A stretch of 64,000 bases of DNA from Hydractinia symbiolongicarpus (lineage: Eukaryota > Cnidaria > Hydrozoa > Anthoathecata > Hydractiniidae): contig NC_079887.1 of the NCBI RefSeq assembly GCF_029227915.1, positions 22,317,650 to 22,381,649 of the forward strand, given 5' to 3'. The notes beneath the pieces were generated by a model, which ran no database searches, had not been told where the DNA came from, and was given only the letters and a program-made list of their open reading frames with translations. The position numbers were made by a program, and so were the translations under genes. The number at the start of each line of letters is the position of its first letter. Position 1 is the stretch's first letter. Shown here piece after piece: positions 17,026 to 29,381 of this stretch.

Positions 17026-19325
17026 TTTTCATAATTCCTAAGCTGTGTTACAACAGGTAGCAAACATAGAGTTGAGCAAAATAAGTTCGATTACTAAAAA
17101 AGTTAGGTGTAAGATTACTTGCTATTTTTTCATTAACACCTCAACTTACTTAGCTAACATATTTTATTGTCACATGTAATAAATACTACAGCTCCAGAAA
17201 ACTCATTTTGAGAACTGCATACATTGATATATTATTATCGAACTAATTTTATTCCAATATTTAATACATAAACTTTCTCTGCAAGAATATAAATCAAGTC
17301 GTGAATTTCAACACATTTTTGTCTACTCAGTTCATTAAGCTATCCTAAGCAGATTGACAACTTAAATAGTGAACATAATTATCTCATTAGTTAGATTGAT
17401 TTAAAAAAAAACGTCATAAAAATTCTTTAAAAAATTTTTGTGTTTTTGTTAAATCCTGCACTTACAAAACTAATTTTAAATGCAATCAAACTGTCGAGAA
17501 TACAATGTGCATGTAAGCCTTTTTGTTACCATAGTAACCCCATAAAAACAATGCTGTCATATTTACAAAAGGGGGTGTGAAGAAGTAGTGTCACAACTCA
17601 GTAATTAAAAAATGAACTTCAAATTTAAAATTTAAAATTTAAAACCCAATAATAACTACTTAGCAGAAACAATTATTCATTCATTCATTCATTCATTCAT
17701 ATTTGCATAACGTTATTCCAAAAAATGGTAATAGCTTATTAAGACAATGTGCTTAAAAATTTAATATAAGTTTGGTTTAATTTAAACAAACCCATAAAAA
17801 GTTATTGAGGGGGGAGGGGGGGGGGGTGGAATCTGGCCTCCCCCCAGTCATAATAAGTTTGAAAAAACCTGGACTGAATAGGGTAATAGGCTTACAAAAC
17901 ACTGCTATGGGTGTATACAATATTTCTAAACGAAAGCATGCTGCAATTGCACATACACTAATAGTCATAAAAGATGTTCATATAAATCTGGATCACCTGA
18001 ATGTCTACATGTTGCAAGAAGATTCTTACTGCTGCGTGAATTAATTTTCTTCCATACTTTTCTTTTATGTTATGGTTACGATAAAGAAAAAAACTTCATA
18101 GCTATATTATGCACTGCAATGCAATGCAATGGACCTACCAACTAAGATAAAAATGTCTTTGTTAACAACATATGCCAGTTTCCACAGTCTTACATTTTAC
18201 TGACAACTAGGGTTAATGTTTGTTAATGTTGTTAATGTTTTTAACAACAATTTAAACTTTCATCATTACATATGCATTTGCTGGAACAATAAAAACCTTC
18301 TGCATCAAATACCTCTGTAGAAATGAAAACATAACATAATCTTTATTCAACTTTTTACATTATACCATCAACACAGAGATTATAAGATTTTAAAACCACT
18401 ACAGAAGACGAGTTAGTTGTGGAAAAGATGTTTTAATTATATTTGAATTTAATAAACAGTACATAAATTAAAAAAACATTAATCAAACAATTTTTTTTAA
18501 TTGCAAAGTCAAAAATGTTTGATATGAAAAAACTTTCAATCCAATTTCCCATTAATAAGATTACACCTGCAAGTGGACAAGTTCCACTACCGAAAAAATA
18601 AACAAATAGTTTGGTGACTTAATAGCAAAGCTTGTGGCTGCTGGAGCAGGGTGTAATCCATGTGTTCTCAGTATCCATTATAGGGCTATTTTCCAAATAA
18701 AATTTCAACTTAAATTTCCCAATTTAACAGGAATATAATGCATTATTATATTGACTCTCATGAGAGAAGACATGAAAGCTCAATTTTCCCTACAGAAGAT
18801 CCTATACCAAATTCTCAATGGAACCCAAACGGCTATAGTTTGAAATTTCTGGCTTATACCACGTGAAGATCACCTAAAAGAAGTACCATATGCTCCACAC
18901 ACAGCCTTGTTTAAAACTCAAAAAGAGCTGCAGAAAAGAAAATTGTGTCATTTTCTTTCATGTCTTTACCCCAACAGAAAAAAGCTTGCAAATAACTTTG
19001 ATACTGGTACAAAAAAGTACCACTCTTGACTACAGTAGCATTTGAGTGAACCACATGTTGTACACATGAGGTGCACAACAGACCATAACGTTGGCATATT
19101 TTGCTGTGATTTAATCAATTTTCTCTGCTACACTACTGTAAGATTATTATGAGTAGAAAAAGCATGGCAACAATTAAACAACAACAGAATAATTCTGAAA
19201 TCACACCACTTCTTCAATAAAACAAAAAAACTATTATAAAAAATAGCATGTTAAAAGTAAAATAAAATAGATTGACATATCTCTTTACATTTTAAAATTA
19301 ATTCGAAATATATAATTTTATACAA
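17026..19325. other. Intergenic, with simple repeats
   Basis: It holds an (ATTC)n tract near 17680-17701, a G-rich strand at 17808-17828 facing a C run at 17840-17845, and GTTAATGTT repeats near 18205-18245. The right end is the 3' flank of ABHD11. No gene was recognised. Confidence 0.5.
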
Positions 19326-22300
19326 CTAAACTTTGATATATGATGCTATACTTTCTAAAAATGCATTTGGTTGATCAGAGTGAACCCAGTGTCCTGCAGC
19401 AGGTATATGCTTAATTGTTGCCAATGGAAACAGCCTAATAATTTCAGGATACTCTTCTTCTCTAAATAGAAACACAAATATGAATCTATTTTAATGTGAT
19501 GTGTACATGTCACAGGGTGATGTGTACATGTTACAGGGTGATGTTTACATGTCACAGGGTTACCGAAACCAGAGGGCTAGTGGTGGACAATGGGCATATT
19601 TTTCAGGGATAGCTTAGATAGCTTCATTAACCCTATTTTCTCTCCATTATAACAGAATTTGAATAGTGCTATATATAGACAATGGGGGAACCTCCTTATT
19701 CACTATACTGGCTCCTCCACTTATAAGGAAATTCATTAACCCTATGTTACACAAATTACAATAAAGCTTAGAAAATCAAAAGAAAGATGCATATATTTAT
19801 CATATTGGATCATAAACATGAAGACAGGAAACCTGGTATAGTTTTCAATATGTTACAAAGGTTATTTTCACATTATAGAGTTCTTGTCATTACCTTCAAA
19901 AGATTCTGAGGTATAAAATGATGTTGGACATTTATTATAAAACTTTCAAACTTTCTCAATGCATAGATATTATATTTATGCATTGATGACTTGTTAACCA
20001 ACTTTTTAAGCTCGATAATATAAGTCCAAGATCACTTTAATATCTCGGGTTCCCTTTAAGAAAAGAAAAAATTATTAACAAAACAAACATGAAGGCTGAG
20101 TGGAAAGTTATCACAGGATTTTGTTGTATTTACTAAAACCAAAAAAAGGAATGCATACGTAATATAGTAAGATCTTTCACCACCAACAAATAAAGCTGGT
20201 TTATCAAATTGTACACCATCTTTAAACACAGGAAAGGCATGTGTGTAATGGTAGTTTTTAGCCATGGCCTTTAAGTTGATTCTCCAGTAAAAGCCGTCAT
20301 CCAATGGCTTCAAATTTTGCATTAAAAACATAAGAACAGATCTTGACTAAAAGAGAAAATAGAGTACAGAAATTTTATTTACATCTCAATTTAAAGTGTG
20401 TTATTTAAAAACAGTAATTTTTGGGAGGAAAAAATTCACAATTTTTTCCTGCATTCTGTGATTAAAAAATTTCACATATGGATGCATATCAAATTTCTTA
20501 CATCTTTTGAAAATAGTTAAATTTTTCTTTGTAAAGATTAACAATAAAATAGAAAAAATAGCAAGTTATTTATGGCAAAATGTTTGCAATATAGGTAAAA
20601 TTTGCAAAATCTGTTTCTTGTCCTAAAGTAAACACTTTACTTTGACAACTTTGTGTAATTCCTCTTCAATAGCCTGTTTTGTTTTCATTTTTGACATATC
20701 CATACCACTCATAGCATTTAGATAACGTAAAACCTCTCCAGAAGATTTCGATATTGTAGGTGCAGCATCAACACTGATAATTTTTTCAACTCTATCAGGA
20801 TAAGTTAAAGCAGATGTCATTACAGTTTTTCCACCCATACTATGACCTAAAATATTAAACAATATATATATAACAAAAAAAAGGGGGGGAGGAAAGTAAT
20901 GACTTATATTCTCATATGTTTCGAAATATTTCCTGAGGTAGAATTAACGTAACAATTAATATGCTGTTTCTTTTCCAATATTCTACAAAAGTATTGTTGG
21001 CATCTATTATTAATCTATTTTAGCTTATAACACTCAATTAGAAATGCCTGAAGTCAAATATTTTGGCTGCATTTACAAAAATTTATCTGAAACGATGTTT
21101 GGTTTAATCAGTTTTTAAGTTTGTTTCTTCACAAATAACGTCATATATAAATTAAAAGTATTTATTTTTAAATAACAATATTAAAAAAGATACAAACCTA
21201 TCAATAAAACTTTTGATATATCTAATTGATTTAACAACGCGATCAAATCATGGGCTAAATCATTATATGACATTTCATCATGGTGAGAACTGTCTCCGTG
21301 ATTCACACAGTCGTAGGTTATAACCTGCAGCAAAAATTATAAGATTATTTTAATTACTTCTGCTACAAAATCGGTCTGTCAACCAAATTTGAGTCATACT
21401 AAACCCCCAACAAAAATAGTTTTTTAAGAAAACAACAAATGTGATATATTTTCATCATCTTGGTTATGAGGGTTAAATTAAAGTGGATTTTCCTTGGTTC
21501 TATTCTATTCTATATCCTAATTATTTCTGTTTAGAGTCAAATATGGTAGCTCTGAGTAGTAACAGGAAAATTTCTAAGAATTGTTTTGCGGACTTACAAC
21601 TAGTTTTGTACAATTTAACAGGTTGATGAATCCATTGTGCAATGACAAGAAGTTTATTAATGTTTGTGGGGGAGTTTTAAGTGCTGTACATAAGAATAAC
21701 AAAAGGATTTAACTTTTCACTGCTTTTTAATTTTTTGAAGTTGTTCACAATTGGGCTTAAGTAAAGAGTATATTTCTTATTCCAAACACAGACAAGTTGC
21801 AACAATCTTTTAGGAAAACCTCACTTTTAAATTATTACATTATCAAAGTTGGTTCTACTAATTTCCAGGTTAAAAATATTTTCATATAAAAAATACTTAA
21901 ATCTAATACATGCCTTTCTACCACTCATTGTATTTATTCTTCTACCTAACGATCTCCAATTGATCTTACTGCCAAACAGACCATGACATATAACAATGGG
22001 TGATGCATTTGGATCTTTTATGTGTTGTGAGTGAATCGCATAATCTAAAGTTACATGTCTAAAACAAAGTAAACTTTTACAAACGGGTAGAGTGATGGCC
22101 CAAGACAAATGAATTAATTTTTAAAAATAAAAAAGTCAGATAAAAAAGGTGAAATTAATGACTAGAAAAAAAAACGAAATACTAACCTATTTTCATAAGT
22201 TTTAATTTTACAAAGTACTTGTGAAGATGAGTGCATAAATTTTTTGCGTCTGATCTGGCCTGTAAAATATCCACAGACACATTTCGAAGTCCTGATACCT

Positions 22301-22326
22301 TTGGCCCGTAGACACGGTGAGTTCAT
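19326..22326 (-). CDS. ABHD11: ABHD11-type alpha/beta hydrolase, probably mitochondrial
   Basis: Six coding exons in minus order: 22187-22326, 21914-22058, 21198-21324, 20641-20846, 20159-20346, 19326-19461 (313 aa). Hallmarks are the oxyanion-loop HGLFGSKINW, the nucleophile elbow GHSMGGK with Ser140, a DAAP strand, LFVGGERSYY and the C-terminal AGHWVHSDQP with catalytic His293. The order and spacing match ABHD11, a mitochondrial serine hydrolase known in mammals to protect lipoylation of the 2-oxoglutarate dehydrogenase complex. The first 46 residues are rich in Arg, Lys and Ser with almost no acidic residues, as in a mitochondrial presequence. Intron 2 uses a GC donor (AAAG|GCATGT at 21913-21912); phase and homology (SGRK-VITYD) leave no GT alternative. 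The stop codon of NR2C2AP lies only about 246 bp upstream on the same strand. Confidence 0.94.
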
Positions 22327-22572
22327 TTTACTACAAATACAGTCAAATTTACATTATAACATATGTTGGTTTCATTCTTCATAGAATTAGAAGAAATGGT
22401 CACTGCAAAGCTGTACAGCATATATTGATTGAAGGCATGATGTAAAGGCTTACTATTGATCTACAAGATATTTTATCTGAACAGGACAGAGGTCTAGTAA
22501 AATACTATTCAGAAAAATAACCATAACATTTCTACATAATACAAAACGTTTATCTATATTTTATACGAAATA

Positions 22573-23450
22573 TTACGTAACTTTTCCATAAAATTTTAAA
22601 TTATAAATAATAATCCGACCAAAAAAATCTGTATGTTTGGTAAACAAGAGCTTTATTTTACTACTTTCATCTACACTTTCTAATTTAAATTGCTGCATAA
22701 CGTTGACATCTTCTGGGTAACACGAACATAAGGTTTCCTCGTTACCATCTCGAAAAAGTTTTACATCAAACTGCTTGCATGAAAAACCACCTTGAAATTG
22801 GACGTGTATATCAGTCACACAAACAGGCTTTTCAAACTGAACAGTTACATGTTGGTATTCTCCCTGAAAGGAGAAGAAAGGATACGTCATCCTGAACATG
22901 TGTAAGTTAGTTTGGCAGAATCAGCTTAGTTATAAATATCATTTCAAATTGTTGTCAATCTTTTTCTACACTAAAAATGTTTATCTGGAAAGAGAAACTA
23001 AACACACTATTGTGTATTTTGTTCTCAATACAACCATAACAAATCAAATTCTAGTGGATCGCTGTTGTTATATTATTCATCTTTTAGCTTTTGTCCAAGA
23101 AGTGTGTTTTGTAATAAAATGTTTTATGGCTGTTATGTTCATGTAAATTTATATGTGTACTGTGATTTCTTGTATATGTAAAATTGAGGTGTATATTTTA
23201 TGCTTTAGCTTATCGTCTAACAAACAGAAAAGGCTTAAAATACCTTTAAAACTTATTAGATGTATTAAAAAACATGCTGCTGATGAGACATGACAAAGGT
23301 CCAAAAAATTATCGCAACATTGCTCACCTGATCGGAATTCCAACATGTGTCGTCATTGTTATCAAACAAAAACTTCTTTCCAAATTGCTTAACATCACGA
23401 TTTAAAACAGAGCTAACTATTGTTGAAGATATAAGATTATTCACTTCCAT
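22573..23450 (-). CDS. NR2C2AP: Nuclear receptor 2C2-associated protein
   Basis: Two coding exons, 23328-23450 and 22573-22863, joined phase 0 through GATCAG|GTGAGC and TTTCAG|GGAGAA. The 137-aa product is close to the 139 aa of human NR2C2AP (TRA16). Conserved blocks are SSVLNRDVKQFGKKFLFDNNDDTCWNSDQ split over two phrases in exon 1, then IHVQFQGGFS, YPEDVN and TDFFGRIIIYNLKFYG in exon 2. The fold is a small discoidin/F5-8C-like beta-sandwich. In mammals it binds the orphan receptor NR2C2 (TR4) and represses it; whether that role holds here is unknown. The start is the first in-frame ATG of the conserved exon, with no acceptor forcing another choice. ABHD11 follows closely on the same strand. 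Confidence 0.92.
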
Positions 23451-23535
23451 TTTATATTTTTTTGTATATCGCTAAAAAAATTTAATGTACTAGAGACACA
23501 GTAAAAAAAAATATACAAAGGTGCAGCCAAACTAT

Positions 23536-23562
23536 ATGACAGTATATATATATATATATAAA
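23536..23562. repeat. (TA)n microsatellite
   Basis: A short AT dinucleotide run in the 5' flank of NR2C2AP. Confidence 0.8.
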
Positions 23563-23719
23563 AAAAATGTAAACAAATGGAAATAAAGACATGCCACTCA
23601 ATTTCAAGTGTGAAGACTTTACATTGGAAGTTTTCAAAAAAATTGACTTTATATTGTGTCGATCATATATCGTAGCATCATCCACAAGCCAACTTAGTAC
23701 TCATACTATTCAAGAGGTA

Positions 23720-24810
23720 AAATATTTGAGACTCCTGGTTTAAAGAGAATTTTACCTCAAAACAAGTTAGTCCTGATTGAAAAGTATATACATTTTGCAG
23801 ACATCGAAAAATGCTTGGTGAGAAATATAATTGGTCTGCGAAAATTCAGTCTATTCATATATATTTTGTCAACAGATGGCAAGCTCTTCTAACACTTGAA
23901 CAGGCTTTGCTTCTTTGGAAGGGCAGGTTGAGTTGGAAACAATTCATAAGAACAAGGTGAGCAAGGTTTGGAATCAAAAGTTTTGTGCTGACAGAAGCCT
24001 GTTCCGGTTATGTTTGGAACTCAATTCTTTATACCAGAGAGGACACCTGGCTTGAAAATAATCATTTTAGTTACTAAGCAACAGATATTGTAATCACTCT
24101 AACAAGATGTTCTAGATGAGGGGAGATGTGTGTATGTAGATAATTAGTACTCTTCGTTGAAGCTTTTAGATACCCTTCGGAAGTGGGAAACTGATGTAAT
24201 TGGCACCGTACAAAAAATTAGACAAGGTTTACCAAAGCATAAAATGAATACAAAACTCAAAGCAGGAGAAAGGAGTGTTTCATATTTACCTACTTATGGT
24301 ATGGTATGGTGTGTCTTCAGTAGAAAGATAAACAAGAAGTCAGAATGCTTACTTTGTGTATGCCTGATGATGAAGTTATTGTCATACGACGAGGTAAAGA
24401 TAAGGTAGCTTGTCATCGACTGCTACAACAATGCAATGGGCGGAGTCAATCAATCAGATCAAATGATGAGCTCCTATCTAGTAGAGAGAAAAAGATTGAA
24501 GAAATGGTCTAAAAGAAGATGTGGTTACATCCGCTAAACACATATACCTTCAAAAGTCACATCTTGCATAATAAACTTGGCGGTAATCTTTAACCATATA
24601 CATTTCGCTCCACGCTAATAAGCCAAATGATAAAAAAAATTGATGTGACACTGAAGTGTTTATCCCCGTGGTGGCAGACCAAGTTTATCTGACAACCCAT
24701 TTTGATTAGTTGAAATGCATTTCTAGCCATATGTCCCCGCTACAGAGAAAAAGGCAAATGCCACCCGGAGATGTATAGTGTGTACGAAACGTTGGTCTCT
24801 GTTTTAAAAG
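23720..24810 (+). pseudogene. Degraded piggyBac transposase
   Basis: Fragments in shifting plus-strand frames match the piggyBac DDE transposase (Transposase IS4-like, DDE_Tnp_1_7) in order. First comes LVLIEKYIHFAD (about 23770). Then WKGRLSWKQFI, a GIKSFVLTEA-like stretch and GYVWNSILYTRED (about 23905-24050). Next is VIGTVQKIRQGLPKHKM (about 24190-24245), then YNNAMGGVNQSDQMMSSYL (about 24425-24480). Last is the Cys-containing C-terminus PATEKKANATRRCIVCTK (about 24735-24790). Several frameshifts and stops break it, so it is inactive. Terminal repeats and TTAA ends were not located. Confidence 0.8.
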
Positions 24811-25434
24811 ATATTGTCAATTGAAAAAATACTGACTTTTATAGCACTGACACTGTGTTTATTTTATTTGAGACATTATTTTATGTTTACGCACAATGAT
24901 ATGATACGGTAAATACGTACAATTGTATAATAAAGGTTGTAATAAAGGTTATATCATGGTTAAAAGCAATAATTAACATCATATTACTTTTTTTACAATT
25001 GCTGATACTCTCTTCCTAAATTTTTATGTAAATTTTGACATAATATGTCAGAAATTGCAAAGAATTCTCTGAAATTTAGCTGAAAAACTAAAAAATGTGG
25101 TTTCGGAGGATAACTTTTAATTACTGGGCTACCATTTTGTATTTAAAATGTGTAAAATTGATTAAGGTATCTTCATGACACCTTGCAATAGTATATTTAT
25201 TATGATATTATCACTATTTGTTAAGTTTTTAAGTTGTTAAGTCGCCATTGTTATAAATGTGCTTTTTCGCCAAATACGCCGGAAAAAAAGTATGGATTTT
25301 TATAAAAGGTAACGCTTAGGGGGTTAAGAAGTATACCTATATCTGTGAAATTTGAGATAATTGTTAAATTTATGCTGAAAATAATGGCATAAATACACAT
25401 GGCATATTCTACAAGCTTCCATCACATAACTTTG
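24811..25434. other. AT-rich spacer
   Basis: Nothing recognisable was seen between the piggyBac relic and the next TIR element. Confidence 0.4.
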
Positions 25435-26444
25435 CAGCCCTCGAAATTAGCGTCGGCAATCGGCAATTGCCTGCGCGGTTTTATTTTGCAACAGCCAAGG
25501 CTAATCTTTGTTGCGCATTCATTTTGCGGTAGAAAAGTGGAGGATGTTTTCAATTGTGAACCCCAAACACGATGATCGAGCGTCTACGTATAGCGACTCT
25601 TTCAATCTTAACTTCGTTTTCTACATTTCCGAAATAGTATGCATGACTATAGGGTCACTTTTCTAAACTTATTGTTTATTTTTCAGGATATCACTAGCAA
25701 ACAGGCAAAAACATGCTTCGTTTTCAAATTACAAAAAATCTTTATCAACGTGGCTTTAATAAAACTTCAAAATTCCTTCGAAAAGTTCAGCTACATTTTA
25801 ACAAAATTTACACAGAAAATTGTTTTTAAAATTGTTTCAATAACACTTGCGGCATAAAGAAAATCCATTAAATTCGGACCTGCTATAGTTTCCAATTGTT
25901 TTGTAAAATGAAGAAAGTATCTACAATTAAATCCATGATAAAATGTCTGTTCCGCCTGTAAGTGCAGTTTTGCAGCTCCGTCGGCGTTCACCTCCGCATT
26001 AGTTAAGAGCCGCATGGCTGGATTTCTTGTGTAAGACCTGGTTACCAACAACGAATGGGCAAGGCAAAGAGATTTATGTCTACGATAGTCGGGTTGGCTA
26101 TGAATAGGCTTGCTCGTGGATTAAAAGGATCAGGACTATTCAATAATTCTAAGACTAAAAGTTTTCGAACCAAGACAGAAAATCTACCAGACGTTTTGTC
26201 CTACGAAATGTGGCGGAAATTTTGTTTGATGAGTCTCCAAAAATTATTTCGAGGACTGTCATGGCACGCTACAAAATGGATTTTATAGGTTGATTTTGGA
26301 AACTCTATTTTTCAGGCATGCGATTAATCACACGGCTCTCCTGAAAAAGACTGATATTTAAAGGGTACAGAACTGGAATCAGGACACCTAACATCGTGGA
26401 TCGCGTATCATGTGCGTCGCGCACGATTCACGATGCTGTCGCGC

Positions 26445-26697
26445 GTGGCCTTGTGGTTATGGAGTTCGCTTCGTAATCACAAGGTCCGTGGTTCGGTCCA
26501 CAGCGCGGGCATGTTTAGCAAGTGTCTTTACTACAGCTACAGGTCAACCCATGCCATGTGAGGGAAATTGGGTAGGTAATGCCGGTGTATACTTAATGTA
26601 TACATTCTAAACACAGGACCCACATTGATAACAGTGTTTCAAACACTGAAGTGGCTATATCCTGTATAAACATTCGGAATAATAATAATAATAGTAA
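26445..26697 (+). mobile_element. tRNA-derived SINE, family 2
   Basis: A tRNA-like head (GGCCTTGTGGTTATGGAGTT A-box region and GGTCCGTGGTTCGGTCC B-box region, 26450-26505) is followed by a body containing CCATGTGAGGGAAATTGGGTAG. The tail ends CACTGAAGTGGCTATATCCTG and then (AAT)n. It lies inside the left arm of the TA-flanked element, so it inserted later. The body resembles that of the family at 58.5 kb, but the head and tail differ. Confidence 0.65.
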
Positions 26698-27369
26698 AAT
26701 TTTTTAGCATCGTGAAGGTTGTGATCCATCGTGGGGTCGCTTTCACGATGCGATCCATATCGTGACCGTCACGATACATCTTTAAACATTATAAAATCAC
26801 GTAATTAATGTCATGACAGAATAGCGCAAGTAAATATGAATAATTGTTTTTTGTTTTTTCTTAAATCAAAAATATTTTCGTTGTCGTAAGCTTTTTTCTT
26901 GTTTAGACTTACTTAGTTGTTGTACGGGCCCGCCCGACCCTAACTTTCACGATAAAAAAAAATAATAAAAATATCAACAAACAAACATTTTCTTATCCCA
27001 TCTCGTGAAAAAAAAAGATTATGAATGTCGTAACACCCTCCTTTGTTATGATTAATATATGTTTAAAATTACGCTGCTTGCTAAAATCTTAAATTTCTTA
27101 GTCGATATTATTTAGGAAAAATAATTAATATCATTAAATCTTTTTCAATGATATTAGAAAAATAATTAAAACAACGTAAAATACGCATGTCGTAACACCC
27201 TCCTCCGTTATGAATATAAATAAATAATTTTAATGTCGCGAAAGACTCTAAATATTGTCAACTAAACTATAGTCCGTGAAACTTTTTGCGCAAAAAACAT
27301 TAAAAGAACACTTAACTTTTTTATTAAAATAAATTTTGTGTTTTATTATTTTAAATGGGAAAATAATAA

Positions 27370-27530
27370 CTTGCTGTATAAATTTCAAAACAGCCTAAGT
27401 ATAATCTGCTGTATATCTTTCAAAACAACGCAGGTATATTCTGTATAACTTTCAAAACAGCACAAGAATAATTCTTGCTGTACAGCTTTCAAAACAACAC
27501 AAAAAAAACTTCCTGCATAACTTTTGAAAA
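27370..27530. repeat. Degenerate tandem repeat, about 35-bp unit
   Basis: Four to five imperfect units around CTGTATAACTTTCAAAACAG lie inside the TA-flanked element. Confidence 0.6.
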
Positions 27531-28689
27531 CAAGTTTTTTAACATGCAAGTATTTTTATCTTTTCACCTTGAGTACTAGTTACATTTTTTAGTGAGACAA
27601 ATTATTATTATTTTCCTTCGCAACTAAAAAATATAAACTGCGTGCGAAAAAATACATAGAAAACGGTTGTCGTAACACCCTCCTCTGTTGTTATTTTATT
27701 ATTATTATATTTTTGTTGTTGTTCCGACCATACATTTTATTTTTCCATGAACTTTCATTAAATCGGACATTCTCTAATTTAACATTCGCTAATTCAAGCA
27801 AAACATATGAAGAAAAATATGCTTGTCGTAACACCCTCCTCCGTTGTTGTTTTTTATTTTTTTGTTGTTCCAACCATTTATACATTCTCGATAAATTTTT
27901 TTTTTTCACCCACCGACAGACCATAAACTACTATTACTTTGCGCGTAGAACAAGTAATTGAGTTGGAGTCAACTTATTTCTAAAATCTAATTTCTAATAA
28001 AAATACAAGATCCAAAAGAATTTTTAAATGTAAAAAACAAAAACAAAGACACAAGATTAGCTATACACATCTATTGTTTAATATTTTTAATGTTATTCAT
28101 GATCCATCGCGACAATCACGACTAATAGTGACGATCGCTATAGCATCGTTAGTTTTTTATGCATCGCGACTATCACGAAGCTCTTCGTTAACATCTTTTC
28201 TATCGCGATGGTCACGATAGGATCATGGATCGTTTGTGTCGCGCATGATACGCGCTCACGATGTTAGGTGTCCTGATTCCAGTACTGTAAGTAAGACTAA
28301 CGAAGCTTAAAAAAGTAATATTTTCAAAATTGCCGACGCTTCACTCTCTCGCATCGGCAAATTATTGCCAAGGAATTGCCGCTACAAACGGCTATGTTGT
28401 CGGCAATTTATTGCCGACGGGTTTTTGGGCTAATTTCGAGGGCTGACATTGACAACATAGGGAACTGATGCAAATATAATTTTTGCAATTACCAAAACGG
28501 AATTTATCAAGTATACAAACATGCCAGCTAAAGTTGTGTTAATTTTTGCAAGGAGGGCGTTACACCAAATTTTTCTAGTGGCGAAACTATGCCGGCGTAG
28601 AGGTAGGTCAGGTAGTTTAAGTGGATGATCAAATGATGGCAGCTGACTTTGACTATGCGAGGTGTTTTAGCAAATTTTTGTAGCTAACC

Positions 28690-28870
28690 TTTTTGCGAAA
28701 AAAAATGCATCAGTACGGCACTTTACCCCGATCGGGTGAGTCTCCCCCGATCGGGGTAATCACCCGATTGGGCGAGTCGGCAGCTGACGCTAACTTTTTA
28801 GTACCCCGATCGAGTGAGTGGCGCTTTGGAGCTTTTAATCAGTCAATTGAGTGACTCTCCTCCAATTAAT
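28690..28870. repeat. Palindromic CCCCGATCGGG repeat cluster
   Basis: Three variants of CCCCGATCGGGTGAGT occur in direct and inverted orientation between 28727 and 28820. They are followed by related CAATTGAGTGACTCTCC sequence. It looks like the end of an unidentified repeat. Confidence 0.5.
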
Positions 28871-28967
28871 GTTACAACATATTTCACAAAAGTTTTGGAT
28901 TATCTTTCTAGCTACATTACATACTTTGTGCGGGACGATTTAATATGGGCAAGTGAATATTGCCACA

Positions 28968-29175
28968 GTCCTTAGGTTAACCCCTGACATGTGAGGAAAA
29001 TGAGGAGATAGCACACTGTGTGGTTCGTTTTGGATGTTGCAGGAAGTTGTCTGATAGAGCTTGGACCCTTTCGGTCTGTGTGGTGTAGCTAGCTAGCTCC
29101 TCATCAAAATCATGGATCCTCCTGGACATTATAAACAAAATATATCCCTAATATTTGTGAGGCTAGACGTAAAAT
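28968..29175 (+). mobile_element. 5'-truncated SINE, family 1
   Basis: Body and tail are closely similar to the complete copy at 58.5 kb. Matching phrases are GAGATAGCACACTGTGTGG, GGAAGTTGTCTGATAGAGC, ATGGATCCTCCTGGACATTA and ATATCCCTAATATTTGTGAG. The tRNA-like head is missing. Confidence 0.75.
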
Positions 29176-29381
29176 TTGAACATCTTTTAAAAATCTCAAC
29201 CAGCTAGCTATAATAGCACATTTGATTTGAAAACTTTCCACGTTTTATTTTACACATTTCCTCTCTTTACTAAAAGATACTATTATGATTTGATGGAGCG
29301 CCAAAAGAGTGAAAATTGCGCCGAAAGACGCAAAAATGGGAAAAAAACGAGCTGTCCAACCTCGTCCCCAGAGTAGTTTTA

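Larger units (their letters stand above)
26368..28287. mobile_element. TA-flanked TIR element, copy 1 (Tc1/mariner-type ends)
   Basis: The left end CAGAACTGGAATCAGGACAC and right end GTGTCCTGATTCCAGTACTG are inverted, and each is flanked by TA (26366-26367 and 28288-28289). CAGT-type ends with a TA duplication are characteristic of Tc1/mariner elements. Subterminal zones are packed with short repeats of the ATCGCGAC/ATCACGA kind. Inside are four copies of TCGTAACACCCTCC, at about 27028, 27190, 27670 and 27826. No transposase was recognised, so it is non-autonomous. A SINE has inserted near the left end. Confidence 0.7.
25435..28445. mobile_element. Outer TIR element (hAT-like ends) containing nested insertions
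   Basis: The left end CAGCCCTCGAAATTAGC (25435-25451) is inverted at the right end, GCTAATTTCGAGGGCTG (28429-28445). Both ends are followed inwards by CGGCAAT/ATTGCCG palindromic motifs. CAG...CTG termini resemble hAT elements, but no matching 8-bp target duplication was visible, so the superfamily is uncertain. ORFs of up to 86 codons near 25790-26290 on both strands have no recognised domain. The element has been split by the TA-flanked element at 26368-28287. Confidence 0.6.
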
